Shown in pieces: positions 8,759 through 17,527 of a stretch of DNA of 64,000 nt (the stretch's first letter is position 1; each line of letters begins with the position of its first letter). The stretch is taken from contig NZ_BAAAOH010000001.1 of assembly GCF_039530225.1 (NCBI RefSeq), forward strand, positions 3,596,001 through 3,660,000, given 5' to 3'. Made by a program: the position numbers and the translations under genes. This stretch comes from Microbacterium pumilum. GTDB lineage: Bacteria; Actinomycetota; Actinomycetes; Actinomycetales; Microbacteriaceae. The notes under the pieces were generated by a model. That model saw only the letters and a list, made by a program, of their open reading frames with translations. It had not been told where the DNA came from and did no database searches.

Positions 8759-8956
8759 TCAATAGTGCGGGGGCACGTCCCGCCGCATGCGCTCGTCGTT
8801 CGGACCGGATCCGGATGCCGCGTCCCCCTCGACGGGCGCGGCATCCTCGGTCTCCTCCGACGGCACGGGCTCGGGCGCCGTTCCCGGCGCAGGTGTCAGG
8901 CGCGCACGGCGTGAGCCGGCGACGCGCTCGATGTGCTGGCGGTCATTCGAAGACAT
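8759..8956 (-). CDS. small acidic protein with NDERxRxDxPPH C-terminus
   Basis: A 65-residue hydrophilic protein. A basic N-terminal part (RVAGSRRARLTPAP) leads into an acidic Glu/Ala/Pro-rich middle and the ending GPNDERMRRDVPPHY. I recall short actinobacterial proteins ending NDERLxxDKPPHW, usually with a disordered acidic N-terminus, and this fits them. Its ATG overlaps the stop of the upstream helicase-like gene by 14 nt on the same strand, which suggests translational coupling. It was kept because of the C-terminal motif. Function unknown. Confidence 0.6.
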   Translation of the reverse strand: MSSNDRQHIERVAGSRRARLTPAPGTAPEPVPSEETEDAAPVEGDAASGSGPNDERMRRDVPPHY

Positions 8957-11900
8957 CGATGGGCTGTGTGTCGGTCTCCACCCGCGGCGCCTCCGGCGGC
9001 ACGCCGAGCATCGCGGCGATCCGCGCGGCCACCGCGGCCGGATCGCTGTAGAGGTCGAACGAGTGCACGCGCACGTAGTGCCAGCCGAGGCGCCGAAGGA
9101 TCTGCGGGCGCAGTCGCAGCGACTCGCGCAGCGATTCGCCGATCGTCTCGGGATCGCTCTCGGCGACGACAGCTCTGCCCTCGAACTGGGCGACGAGAGG
9201 CAGCAGACCGCGATAGTGGACGTCGACCGAGACGCCGAGGCGACGCAGTTCCCGCGCGAGTGCGAGGGTGAGCGGGTCGGAGAGGTCTTCGAGCCGGGAG
9301 TCGCGCCTGCGGGCCGCGATGCCGCCGAGGATCCCCATCAGCGTCGCAGCACCATATTCCAGGCGGCCGTCGTCGAAGGCGGAGGGGCGGATCGATGAGA
9401 CGATCACCATCGACCGGCGGGCGCGTGTCATTCCGACCGTCAGCAGCCGTTCGCCGTCGGGCGTCGAGAGGTCGCCGAAGTCGCTGAGCACGCGACCGTG
9501 CTTGGTGAGCCCGAATCCGAGGGAGAAGATCACGCGGTCGCGGCTCTCGGCGACGGATTCCTCGAGGGTGAGCACCGCGAGGGGCTCGGCAGTGTCGCGC
9601 GAGACGAAGTCGGCGACATCCGATCTGCCGGCGAACGCCGCCTCGATGGCCGCTCTGATCCGCTCGGCATGTCTCGTGCTGGCGGTGACGACCATCAGCG
9701 ACTCCGAGCCGCGGTTGACGGCGTGCTCGACGACGAGGGTGACCACGCGCTGCACTTCGGCCTCGGGGCTCTCGACGGCGCCGGTCACGGGGTCGGGGGC
9801 TCCCGTGCCGCCCTCGACGTAGTCGACGCTGAGGCTGCCGCGTCCGAGATACGAACCGGCCCACGGCAGCGACACCAGCTCGCCGCCGTAGAACGCGTCG
9901 TTGACGAGCTCGGCGAGGTCTTCGCCGCCCGCTCGGTAGCTTCGCGTGAGGGTCTCGACCGGCAGCAGCTCGGCCAGGCGCTCGAAGACGCTGGTCTCGT
10001 CGAACGGGTCTTCCGGCTCTTCGTCGTCCGTTGCCGTCCCGGCGCCGACGCGGAACGGCGTGGGCTTCTGCGTCACCGGGTCACCGAACACCACGACCTG
10101 ACTCCCCCGGCGCAGCGCGGGTGCGACCTCGGCGACGCACAGCGCTGCGGCATCCGCGATGATCACGACGTCGAATGCCGGGGCGGATGGGATGTCGGGC
10201 ACGTCGTAGGGCGACGCCAGCCACACGGGAGCGAGGGTGCGCAGCAGCGCGGGTGCGACATCCGCGATCTCGGCGGGGGTCACCGCGCCGCGTTTGAGGG
10301 TGCGCTTGAGCGCCGCCGCCTCTTCAGGCTGATCGACGATGCCGATGCGCCACTGGGTCGCGAGCTGTGCGGCGAGGAGGGGACCGGATGCGCCGGCGTG
10401 GGCCTCGTCCACGAGCCGGTAATCGCGCTCGAGGCGATCGACCACCGAGGTGTTCGCACCGAGCAGCGCCCGATCTCCCCGCAGCAGGTGCTCGAGCGCG
10501 GACTGCCACCACGCGAATTCGAGCTCGGCGGCAACCCGCTCCTCGGGCACGTGCCGGACAGACAGCTCGGCAAGGAGCGGCCCGAGGCCGAGCGCCGCGA
10601 GTTCGGTGCGCAGCGTCGCCCGCTCAACGAGGTTGTCGAAGACCTCGGAATCCGCCGCGAGCGCCGCGAGGGTGCGAACGAGCTGGGCCACGGGCAGTAT
10701 CGACAGCCGATCGGCGTCGGTGCGACCGAGCACGGTGTCGAGCTCGGCGAGGTCGGCTTGAACGCGCTGGCAGGCCACGTGGACGTCGGCGAGGCCGATC
10801 GGCACCTCGGGCGTCACCCCGGCATCGACGTGGCGCTGCCACTCGGTGCGCTGCTGCTGGATGCGCACGAGGGCCTCGTACATGTCGGGCACGTGCACTC
10901 CGGGCCGGACGTACTCCCGCGAAAGCCGGCGCAGCCGCCGGCGGTTCGCGCCGCTCATCGTCGAGGCGTCCCGTCGCGGTGCGTGGGCCTGGATCAGATC
11001 GCCGAGCGGACGTTCGAAGACCGTCAGGCTGAACCGGTCGAGCGAGTCGCGGATGCCCTGCAGCAGCGCGACGTAGGCGTTCAGCTCTGCAATGGTCTGG
11101 AACGGTCGCATGCGGGTCTGGGCGATCAGCTGATAGCCGCGCTCGAGGATCGATGGCACGTCGTGCTTGTGCAGCTTCGCGGCTCGGGCATGTGCGGTGC
11201 GGGCGGCTTCGGTCGTCGCGAATGTGACCCCGTACCAGGGCGAGTCGTCGGGGCCGAAGCGGAACTCGCCGAGCCGGGCGGCGGCCGCGAGCTTTGCGGC
11301 CGCCTCGGTGCGGGCGGGGGCCAGCAGCTCGAGCGTTCCGATGCTGAACCGGGCGCTGGTCGAGGGCGATCGGCCCTCGTCGGCGAGACGCGCGAGGGCG
11401 CGGAGGATCTCCAGGACCGACACACCGAGTGACGGATGCCGCGTGGTGACCGCGGATCGGTAGTCCCGCAGCACGCCGCGCAGGCGCACGAGCGCGTCGT
11501 CGACGTCGGCGATCTTCGGCTGTTCGGCCTTCTCGTTGCGACCGATCGCGCGGATCAGATCGCGCTGCAGCTGACGCGGTGACACGGCGAGCCCCGGCAG
11601 GCCGATCGCGGCGAGCCGATGACGGACGCCCTCGAGCGTCGAGCGGCGGGCGCTCACGACGAGCACCCGCTTCCCATCGCGCACGAGCGCGCCGACCGCG
11701 TTGATGACGGTCTGCGTTCCCCCCGTGCCCGGCAGGGTGTGCACCGCGAGTGACTGCCCCGCGACGATCTTCGCGAGCACCGCCTCCTGCTCCGCGTCGG
11801 CGTCGAGAAGCAGCGTGTCGGCGGCGGGCGGCCGCTCGTCAGGGCTCGCCATGGGCGGCGCGGGGCGCACCGTGCCGAGGGCCGCGCGGTCGTCCGCGTG

Positions 11901-12668
11901 ACCGGCGAGCGCGTTGAGGATCGGATGGTCGAGGTCAGCGGCATCCCGCGCCATCGCGACGCCGACGTCGGCGAAACTCGACACCAGCAGACGGGGGTGA
12001 ACGGTGAACGACGCGATCGTGGATGCGGCCGCCCGCAGCTGATCGATGACCGGCTGCGGCTTGAACACCCCGTCGGCATGGGCGAGCGCGGCCAGAGCGG
12101 TTCCGTCGAGTTCGATGCCGAAGTGCGTGTGCATGGCCCGGACGAGCTCAGGGTTGACGACGAACTCGCCGTGCAGCTTCAGTTCGAAGTCCGCATGATG
12201 GCGCCGGATCGCGAGAGGGCGCAGCAGCACGGGTGCGCTGCACACCATGCCGCCGATCCGCCACGAGGCGAGGCCCACCGCGAGATGCACGGGCTCGAGC
12301 CCTCGCGTGGTCCGCAGCTCGAGGTTCTTCGCGGTGATCCGCTCGGCCGCGATGCGGGCCGTGCGGAGGGCCACTTCATCGCGGAACAGGTTCGACAGCA
12401 GCGTGGAACGCCCGGTGATGAATTGCGGAAGACTGCCGGGATGGGCTTTGGTGATCTCGATCGAGGCATCCGCGGCATCCGAGAAGTGCAGCAGGGTCGA
12501 CCTGCCGCCCAGCGCGGCGGTCCGCCGCCGCATCCGGTCTCGCTCTGGGTCGGCGATATGGCTCACCGACACGTCCGGATCGGCAAGCCCCAGATCACCT
12601 GGGGTCACCACGGGTCCGGACTCGACCCCGTCTTCGCCGACCACGGCGGTGCCATCTGCTCGCCACAC
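8943..12668 (-). CDS. DNA2/NAM7-type helicase-like protein with eroded ATPase motifs and C-terminal REase-like domain
   Basis: About 1,241 residues, laid out like actinobacterial SF1 (DNA2/NAM7-like) helicases: an N-terminal region, a helicase core split by a long helical insert, and a C-terminal domain (LRRLGWHYVRVHSFDLYSDP) resembling the VSR/DUF559-like nuclease fold that I recall as REase_MTES_1575. The core motifs are altered. Walker A reads HTLPGTGGTQTV (about 310-321), with Gly where the catalytic Lys should be. The DExx box reads VVIIADAAAL instead of DEAS. The later GDPVTQKPTPF and TVGMTRARRSM motifs survive. A GTG at 12668 is preferred because TAGTCT lies 7 nt upstream (leaderless); the frame is open to a GTG at 12737. 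It may bind rather than unwind nucleic acid. The biological role is unknown. Confidence 0.8.
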   Translation of the reverse strand: MWRADGTAVVGEDGVESGPVVTPGDLGLADPDVSVSHIADPERDRMRRRTAALGGRSTLLHFSDAADASIEITKAHPGSLPQFITGRSTLLSNLFRDEVALRTARIAAERITAKNLELRTTRGLEPVHLAVGLASWRIGGMVCSAPVLLRPLAIRRHHADFELKLHGEFVVNPELVRAMHTHFGIELDGTALAALAHADGVFKPQPVIDQLRAAASTIASFTVHPRLLVSSFADVGVAMARDAADLDHPILNALAGHADDRAALGTVRPAPPMASPDERPPAADTLLLDADAEQEAVLAKIVAGQSLAVHTLPGTGGTQTVINAVGALVRDGKRVLVVSARRSTLEGVRHRLAAIGLPGLAVSPRQLQRDLIRAIGRNEKAEQPKIADVDDALVRLRGVLRDYRSAVTTRHPSLGVSVLEILRALARLADEGRSPSTSARFSIGTLELLAPARTEAAAKLAAAARLGEFRFGPDDSPWYGVTFATTEAARTAHARAAKLHKHDVPSILERGYQLIAQTRMRPFQTIAELNAYVALLQGIRDSLDRFSLTVFERPLGDLIQAHAPRRDASTMSGANRRRLRRLSREYVRPGVHVPDMYEALVRIQQQRTEWQRHVDAGVTPEVPIGLADVHVACQRVQADLAELDTVLGRTDADRLSILPVAQLVRTLAALAADSEVFDNLVERATLRTELAALGLGPLLAELSVRHVPEERVAAELEFAWWQSALEHLLRGDRALLGANTSVVDRLERDYRLVDEAHAGASGPLLAAQLATQWRIGIVDQPEEAAALKRTLKRGAVTPAEIADVAPALLRTLAPVWLASPYDVPDIPSAPAFDVVIIADAAALCVAEVAPALRRGSQVVVFGDPVTQKPTPFRVGAGTATDDEEPEDPFDETSVFERLAELLPVETLTRSYRAGGEDLAELVNDAFYGGELVSLPWAGSYLGRGSLSVDYVEGGTGAPDPVTGAVESPEAEVQRVVTLVVEHAVNRGSESLMVVTASTRHAERIRAAIEAAFAGRSDVADFVSRDTAEPLAVLTLEESVAESRDRVIFSLGFGLTKHGRVLSDFGDLSTPDGERLLTVGMTRARRSMVIVSSIRPSAFDDGRLEYGAATLMGILGGIAARRRDSRLEDLSDPLTLALARELRRLGVSVDVHYRGLLPLVAQFEGRAVVAESDPETIGESLRESLRLRPQILRRLGWHYVRVHSFDLYSDPAAVAARIAAMLGVPPEAPRVETDTQPIDVFE

Positions 12669-12678
12669 ACGAGCCAGA

Positions 12679-12747
12679 CTAGGCGGGGTCGTCCCGCCGC
12701 CCCGGCAGCCGACCCGAGTTTCGCAGTATTGAGACACGCCGCGCCAT
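12679..12747 (-). CDS. possible 22-codon leader ORF
   Basis: An ORF starting MARRVSILRNSGRL sits 10 nt upstream of the helicase-like gene. A strong GGAGG lies 8 nt before its ATG. Its stop TAG is inside the proposed -10 element (TAGTCT) of the downstream gene. It could be a small regulatory leader or chance; there is no homology to lean on. Confidence 0.25.
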   Translation of the reverse strand: MARRVSILRNSGRLPGRRDDPA

Positions 12748-12841
12748 CAGCCCTTCCTCCCCAGCGGGGCATCTCCGTCCGTGTTGCACAGCTGGGCCCC
12801 GGTCGGACTGGCGCTGTGCTGCAGGGCGCGAGGATGGTCGC

Positions 12842-13396
12842 ATGAGCACAGCTGGTCTTGTCAACACGGGGGCCGTGACCCGTTTCCACCTCCACCCCTC
12901 GCCGATCGGCGACATCCTGATCGTGACGACAGCCGAGGGCATCGTCACCCTCCATCCCGTTCACGGAGAAGTCGACGCCGAACTGCAGAATCTCGCGCAG
13001 CGGCTCGGGTCGACTCCCGAGCACGACGAGACGGAGGCCGCGACCGCCGCCGCCTCGCAGCTCGACGAGTACTTCTCCGGCGCCCGCACCGAATTCGACC
13101 TGCCGCTCGACTGGCGGCTGGTGCGCGGCTTCACGCGTGCGGCGCTCGAAGCCGTCTGCGACATCCCGTACGGCGAGACCGCCGGCTACGGCGAGGTCGC
13201 GATCACGGCAGGCAGACCGCGTGCCGCTCGTGCCGTCGGCACGGCGTGCGCGACGACGCCGTTCTCGATCGTGGTGCCGGTTCACCGGGTCGTGAGATCC
13301 GACGGCTCGCTGGGCGAATACGGCGGACACCCTGAAGTGAAGAAGTTCCTCGTCGACCTCGAGCAGGCGAAGGAGGACGCGCGCGCGGACGAGTAG
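12842..13396 (+). CDS. Ogt/MGMT-like protein with Val in place of the acceptor Cys
   Basis: A 184-residue homologue of methylated-DNA--protein-cysteine S-methyltransferase with both the N-terminal ribonuclease-like domain and the DNA-binding C-terminal domain. The latter has DIPYGETAGYGEVA (HTH) and RPRAARAVGTA (with the arginine finger). The usual PCHRV reads PVHRVV here (146-151); the codon is GTT. The nearby Asn of the hinge region is also changed (ACATTPFSIVVP). It therefore cannot accept an alkyl group at that position. It resembles in principle the alkyltransferase-like proteins, which have Trp or Ala there and flag lesions for repair, though those are shorter. Divergent from the helicase-like gene. 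Confidence 0.88.
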   Translation: MSTAGLVNTGAVTRFHLHPSPIGDILIVTTAEGIVTLHPVHGEVDAELQNLAQRLGSTPEHDETEAATAAASQLDEYFSGARTEFDLPLDWRLVRGFTRAALEAVCDIPYGETAGYGEVAITAGRPRAARAVGTACATTPFSIVVPVHRVVRSDGSLGEYGGHPEVKKFLVDLEQAKEDARADE

Positions 13397-13410
13397 GCCG
13401 TCCGCCCGCC

Positions 13411-13445
13411 GTGCGGCCCCGGGGTCTGGAGCCCCGGGGCCGCAC
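13411..13445. terminator. bidirectional terminator between the ogt-like gene and actP
   Basis: A perfect 14-bp GC-rich inverted repeat (arms 13411-13424 and 13432-13445) with a 7-nt loop lies between two convergent genes. No T-tract follows on either strand, which is common for actinobacterial terminators. Confidence 0.75.
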
Positions 13446-13456
13446 AACTCACCGAT

Positions 13457-15079
13457 CTAGTGGTTCGTCGCCTTCTCGGCTCCGTAGCCGGAGAGCGAGC
13501 GCACATCCATCTCGGCCGCCAGAGTCTTGTTCTCGTGCGTGCCGCCGACGACCGAGCCCAGCCACCCGAGGAAGAACCCGATCGGGATCGACAGGATGCC
13601 GGGGTTGTTCAGAGGCCAGATCGCCACTCCGACATTCTTGAACACGCTCGTCTCCGTGCCCCAGAAGACGGGTGACAGGAAGATCAGGATGACGGCAGCA
13701 GCGAGGCCGCCGTACATACTCCACACGGCTCCGCGGGTGCGGAACCGGCGCCAGTACAGCGAGTAGAGGATGGTCGGCAGGTTCGCCGATGCGGCCACCG
13801 CGAAGGCGAGCGCGACCAGGAAGGCGATGTTCTGGCCCTGCACGCCGATCCCGCCGATGATCGCCAGCACGCCGATCACGATGACCGTGCGCCGTGCGAC
13901 CTTCACCTCTCCGTCGGGTGGCACGTTCCCCTTCTTCATGACGTTCGCGTAGATGTCGTGCGCGAACGACGCTGCTGCCGTGATCGTCAGGCCGGCGACG
14001 ACCGCGAGGATCGTTGCGAACGCGACCGCGGAGATGAACCCGAGCAGGAACGGTCCCCCGAGCGCCAGTGCGAGCAGGGGGGCCGCGGAGTTCACACCGC
14101 CGGGCGAGGCCAGGATCTTCTCCGGTCCGACCAGCGACGCGGCGCCGTAGCCGAGCACGAGGGTGAGGAGGTAGAAGATGCCGATGAGCCAGATCGCCCA
14201 GACGACCGAGCGACGGGCTTCCTTCGCGGTCGGAACCGTGTAGAAGCGCATCAGCACGTGCGGCAGACCCGCCGTGCCCAGTACGAGCGCGATCGCGAGC
14301 GAGATGAAGTCCCACGGGTTCTTGCCGTACTGCAGGCCGGGGCCGAGGATCGCGTCCTGCGGATCCGTGACGGATGCCGCGACAGCGCTTTCCAGCAGCG
14401 TGTTGAGGCTGAAGCCGTTGATCGCGAGCACCCAGACCGTCATGACGATCGCGCCACCGATGAGCAGGAATGCCTTGACGATCTGCACCCAGGTGGTGCC
14501 CTTCATCCCGCCGACCAGCACGTAGATGATCATGAGGATTCCCACAACACCGACCACGATCGACTGGCCGAGCTTGTCGTTGACGCCGAGCAGCAGCGAG
14601 ACGAGTCCACCGGCACCGGCCATCTGCGCGAGCAGATAGAACAGGCACACCGCGAGCGTCGTGATCGCCGCCGCCATGCGCACCGGACCCTGCTTCAGGC
14701 GGAACGACAGCACGTCGGCCATCGTGAACTTGCCCGTGTTCCTCATCAGTTCGGCCACGAGCAGCAGCGCGACGAGCCACGCCACGAGGAACCCGATCGA
14801 GTAGAGGAACCCGTCGTACCCGTTGATCGCGATCGCCCCGGTGATGCCCAGGAACGACGCGGCAGACAGGTAGTCGCCCGAGATCGCGAAGCCGTTCTGC
14901 GGACCGGTGAACGAGCGACCGGCCGCGTAGTAGTCGGCCGCGGTCTTGTTGTTGCGGCTCGCCCGGATCACGATGAACAGGGTCACCGCGACGAACGCCG
15001 CGAAGATCGAGATGTTCAGGACGGGGTTGTTCTCGACCGTTTCGACGGCCGTGTGGACTGCGCCGAACATGTCGTTCAT
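13457..15079 (-). CDS. actP: cation/acetate symporter, SSS family
   Basis: A 540-residue sodium:solute symporter with about 13 membrane helices. It carries the ActP-type signatures AADYYAAGRSFTGPQNGFAISGDYLSAASFLGITG (about 47-81) and YVLVGGMKGTTWVQIVKAF (about 200), plus GTAGLPHVLMRFYTVP (about 265-280). It should import acetate and related short carboxylates with a cation. It is the last gene of the minus-strand unit synthetase - DUF485 - actP, and its ATG overlaps the DUF485 stop (ATGA). A strong hairpin follows the stop. Substrate assignment rests on motif similarity and the adjacent acyl-CoA synthetase. Confidence 0.92.
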   Translation of the reverse strand: MNDMFGAVHTAVETVENNPVLNISIFAAFVAVTLFIVIRASRNNKTAADYYAAGRSFTGPQNGFAISGDYLSAASFLGITGAIAINGYDGFLYSIGFLVAWLVALLLVAELMRNTGKFTMADVLSFRLKQGPVRMAAAITTLAVCLFYLLAQMAGAGGLVSLLLGVNDKLGQSIVVGVVGILMIIYVLVGGMKGTTWVQIVKAFLLIGGAIVMTVWVLAINGFSLNTLLESAVAASVTDPQDAILGPGLQYGKNPWDFISLAIALVLGTAGLPHVLMRFYTVPTAKEARRSVVWAIWLIGIFYLLTLVLGYGAASLVGPEKILASPGGVNSAAPLLALALGGPFLLGFISAVAFATILAVVAGLTITAAASFAHDIYANVMKKGNVPPDGEVKVARRTVIVIGVLAIIGGIGVQGQNIAFLVALAFAVAASANLPTILYSLYWRRFRTRGAVWSMYGGLAAAVILIFLSPVFWGTETSVFKNVGVAIWPLNNPGILSIPIGFFLGWLGSVVGGTHENKTLAAEMDVRSLSGYGAEKATNH

Positions 15080-15426
15080 ACGCCCGCCTCCTGACGCTCG
15101 AGATCGTCACGGATGTCCGCCGAGATCGGGTCGAGTGTGTGGTTGGCGTACCACACGTACCACATGGTGATTCCGAACGTGGTCACGAACTGACCGAGCC
15201 CGAGCAGGAGGCCGAGCGTGATGTCGCCCCACACCCGCTGGGCCATGAACTCGGATGCGAACGACGAGAGGAGCACGTAGGCGAAGTACCAGAGCAGGAA
15301 TGCGACGGACAGCGGGAAGACGAAGCTGCGGTGCTTGCGCTTCAGTTCCTGGAATCTCGGCGTCGCCTCCTCCGAAAGGTAGTCGACGCCGCCCGGCGGG
15401 GCGGTTTCGGTAGGTGATTCGGACAT
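15076..15426 (-). CDS. DUF485 membrane protein (ActP partner)
   Basis: A 116-residue protein with a hydrophilic N-terminus, the DUF485 opening FQELKRKHRSFVFPLSVAF, and two membrane helices (about 42-64 and 80-102), the second including GQFVTTFGITMWYVWYAN. DUF485 genes nearly always sit directly before actP-type symporters, as here with a 4-nt ATGA overlap, and are thought to form part of the uptake system. The start is set by the family alignment, and AGGAGGCC lies before the ATG. Confidence 0.92.
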   Translation of the reverse strand: MSESPTETAPPGGVDYLSEEATPRFQELKRKHRSFVFPLSVAFLLWYFAYVLLSSFASEFMAQRVWGDITLGLLLGLGQFVTTFGITMWYVWYANHTLDPISADIRDDLERQEAGV

Positions 15427-15470
15427 TGTTGAGGCCTCCTTGCCTTCGTGCGAGCTGCCGTCGAGGGTGC

Positions 15471-17411
15471 TCAGCGGACTTTCTGGGGGGTGCCGGCTCC
15501 GCTGCGAACGGCGGAGACCAGCGCATCGAGGACTGTGGGGTCCTCGATGGTGGCGGGGATCTTGTAGGGCTCTCCGTCGACGATCTGCCGCATCGTCTTG
15601 CGGAGAATCTTGCCCGAGCGGGTCTTGGGGAGCCGATCGAGGATCGTGACGTCGCGGAACGCCGCGACGGGTCCGATGTGCTCCCGCACCAGGGCGACCA
15701 GTTCTGCTTGGAGTTGGTCGTGGTCGACGTGCTCGTGGGCCTTGAGCGTCACGAATCCCGCGGCGCGCTGCCCCTTCAGCTCGTCGTGGACCCCGATGAC
15801 CGCGCACTCGGCGACTGAATGGTGAATGGTCAGCACCTCCTCAAGCGAGCCGGTCGAGAGGCGATGCCCCGCAACATTGATCACGTCGTCGGTGCGGCCC
15901 ATCACGAACACGTAGCCGTCCTCGTCGATGTGCCCCGCATCTTCCGTGGCGTAGAAGCCGGGGAAAGCCGAGAGGTAGGCGTCACGGAAGCGGCCGGGAC
16001 TTCCCCACACGCCCTTCAGCGTCCCCGGCGGCAACGGCACGCGCAGCGCGATGTTCCCTTCCGGAGTGGATCCACCCGGACCGGTGCCGGTGACATCCCG
16101 GCCCCTGCTGTCGAGGATCCGCACGTCGTAGCCGGGCATCGCCACGGCTGTCGAACCGACCTTCGCCGGGAGGACCTCGAGCCCGACAGGGTTCGCACAG
16201 ATCGGCCAACCGGTCTCGGTCTGCCACCAGTGGTCGACGATCGGCACACCGAGTCCGTCGTTCGCCCAACGCGACGTCTCAGGGTCGAGACGTTCACCGG
16301 CGAGGAACAGTGTCCGCAGCGTCCGCAGGGCACCGTCAGGCAGTTCCTCCAGGTCGGGATCGACACGCCGGATCGCACGCAGCGCGGTCGGCGCGGTGAA
16401 CATCGTCTTCACGCGGTACTCGTCGACGATTCGCCAGAACTCCCCCGCGTCGGGGGTCCCGACCGGCTTCCCCTCGAAGAGAACCGTCGTCGCACCCGCG
16501 AGCAGTGGCCCGTAGACGATGAACGAGTGCCCGACGACCCACCCGACATCCGATGCCGTGAAGATCGTGTCGCCAGGACCGACGTCGTAGATGTTGCGCA
16601 TCGCCCAGGCGAGAGCAACCGCGTACCCGCCGGTGTCTCGCACGATCCCTTTCGGGCTGCCCGTCGTCCCTGACGTGTACAGCACGTAGAGCGGGTCGGA
16701 CGAGACGACCGGCACGGCCGGCGCCGGCGTTGCGGCAGCGACCGCTTCGTCCCAGTCGCACCAACGGACACCGTCGACCGAGCCGGTCATCGAAGCCGCG
16801 GACCCGGGAACGGCTGCGCGATCGCGGACGACGACCGTGCGCACGATTCCAGGCGCTGCCTCGAGCGCCCTGCGGACGATCGGCAGATACTCCACGACCC
16901 GACCGGGCTCCAGACCGCCCGAAGCGGTCACGACCACCGAGGGCCGGGCGTCGACGATCCTCACGGCGAGCTCCGTCGCAGCGAAGCCGCCGAAGACGAC
17001 GGAGTGGATCGCCCCGAGGCGCGCGCAGGCGAGCATCGCGATGACGGCCTCGGGAGTCATCGGCAGGTACAGCAGCACGCGGTCGCCGCGTGAGACGCCG
17101 AGATCCTCGAGGGCGCCCGCGAACTCCGCCACTCGGTCGCGGAGCTGCCGGTACGTGTAGTCCTTCCGCGTCCCCGTCATCGCCGAGTGATAGCGCAGGG
17201 CGACGTACTCACCACGTCCGGCGTCGATGTGACGGTCCAGGCAGTTCACGGTCATGTTGAGAGCCGCGTCGGGAAACCACGTCCATTCGTCGCCGTGGTG
17301 GTCGACGGCACGCTGCGGCACGACCGTCCAGTCGACGGCGGATGCCGCATCGAGCCAGAACGAGGTGGGATCGTCGAGGCTGCGTCTCCACTCCGGGGCG
17401 TATTCGACCAT
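15471..17411 (-). CDS. acyl-CoA synthetase, propionyl/acetyl-CoA synthetase type
   Basis: A 646-residue AMP-forming enzyme that activates a short carboxylate to its CoA thioester, using ATP. The N-terminal ACAS region is followed by the P-loop-like VLYTSGTTGSPKGIVRDTGG (about 238-257), the acyl-pocket motif VDHWWQTETGWPI (about 402-414), YATEDAGHIDEDGYVFVMGRTDDVINVAGHRLSTG and the catalytic lysine loop LPKTRSGKILRK near 605. The WWQTETGWPI form is closer to propionyl-CoA synthetases (PrpE) than to Acs (YWQTETGG). Its ATG follows GAAGGAG. It is first in an operon with DUF485 and actP, 44 nt apart, so uptake and activation are linked. A GAF-LuxR regulator is divergent from it. Confidence 0.9.
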   Translation of the reverse strand: MVEYAPEWRRSLDDPTSFWLDAASAVDWTVVPQRAVDHHGDEWTWFPDAALNMTVNCLDRHIDAGRGEYVALRYHSAMTGTRKDYTYRQLRDRVAEFAGALEDLGVSRGDRVLLYLPMTPEAVIAMLACARLGAIHSVVFGGFAATELAVRIVDARPSVVVTASGGLEPGRVVEYLPIVRRALEAAPGIVRTVVVRDRAAVPGSAASMTGSVDGVRWCDWDEAVAAATPAPAVPVVSSDPLYVLYTSGTTGSPKGIVRDTGGYAVALAWAMRNIYDVGPGDTIFTASDVGWVVGHSFIVYGPLLAGATTVLFEGKPVGTPDAGEFWRIVDEYRVKTMFTAPTALRAIRRVDPDLEELPDGALRTLRTLFLAGERLDPETSRWANDGLGVPIVDHWWQTETGWPICANPVGLEVLPAKVGSTAVAMPGYDVRILDSRGRDVTGTGPGGSTPEGNIALRVPLPPGTLKGVWGSPGRFRDAYLSAFPGFYATEDAGHIDEDGYVFVMGRTDDVINVAGHRLSTGSLEEVLTIHHSVAECAVIGVHDELKGQRAAGFVTLKAHEHVDHDQLQAELVALVREHIGPVAAFRDVTILDRLPKTRSGKILRKTMRQIVDGEPYKIPATIEDPTVLDALVSAVRSGAGTPQKVR

Positions 17412-17527
17412 GGGCGTTTCTCCTTCGAAACCGTTCCATCCGGCCGAGCGACTTCGCCGGTCACGGTGGTATGGTCGACGCTACGAAAGGCGGCGACGAG
17501 GCCGTCACCCCCGGAAGTAGGTAGTGG

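Noticed and set aside
12679..12948. 89-residue minus-strand ORF overlapping the start of the ogt-like gene
   Set aside because: Antisense to a well-supported gene over its first third; only its last 22 codons have a good ribosome site and were noted separately.
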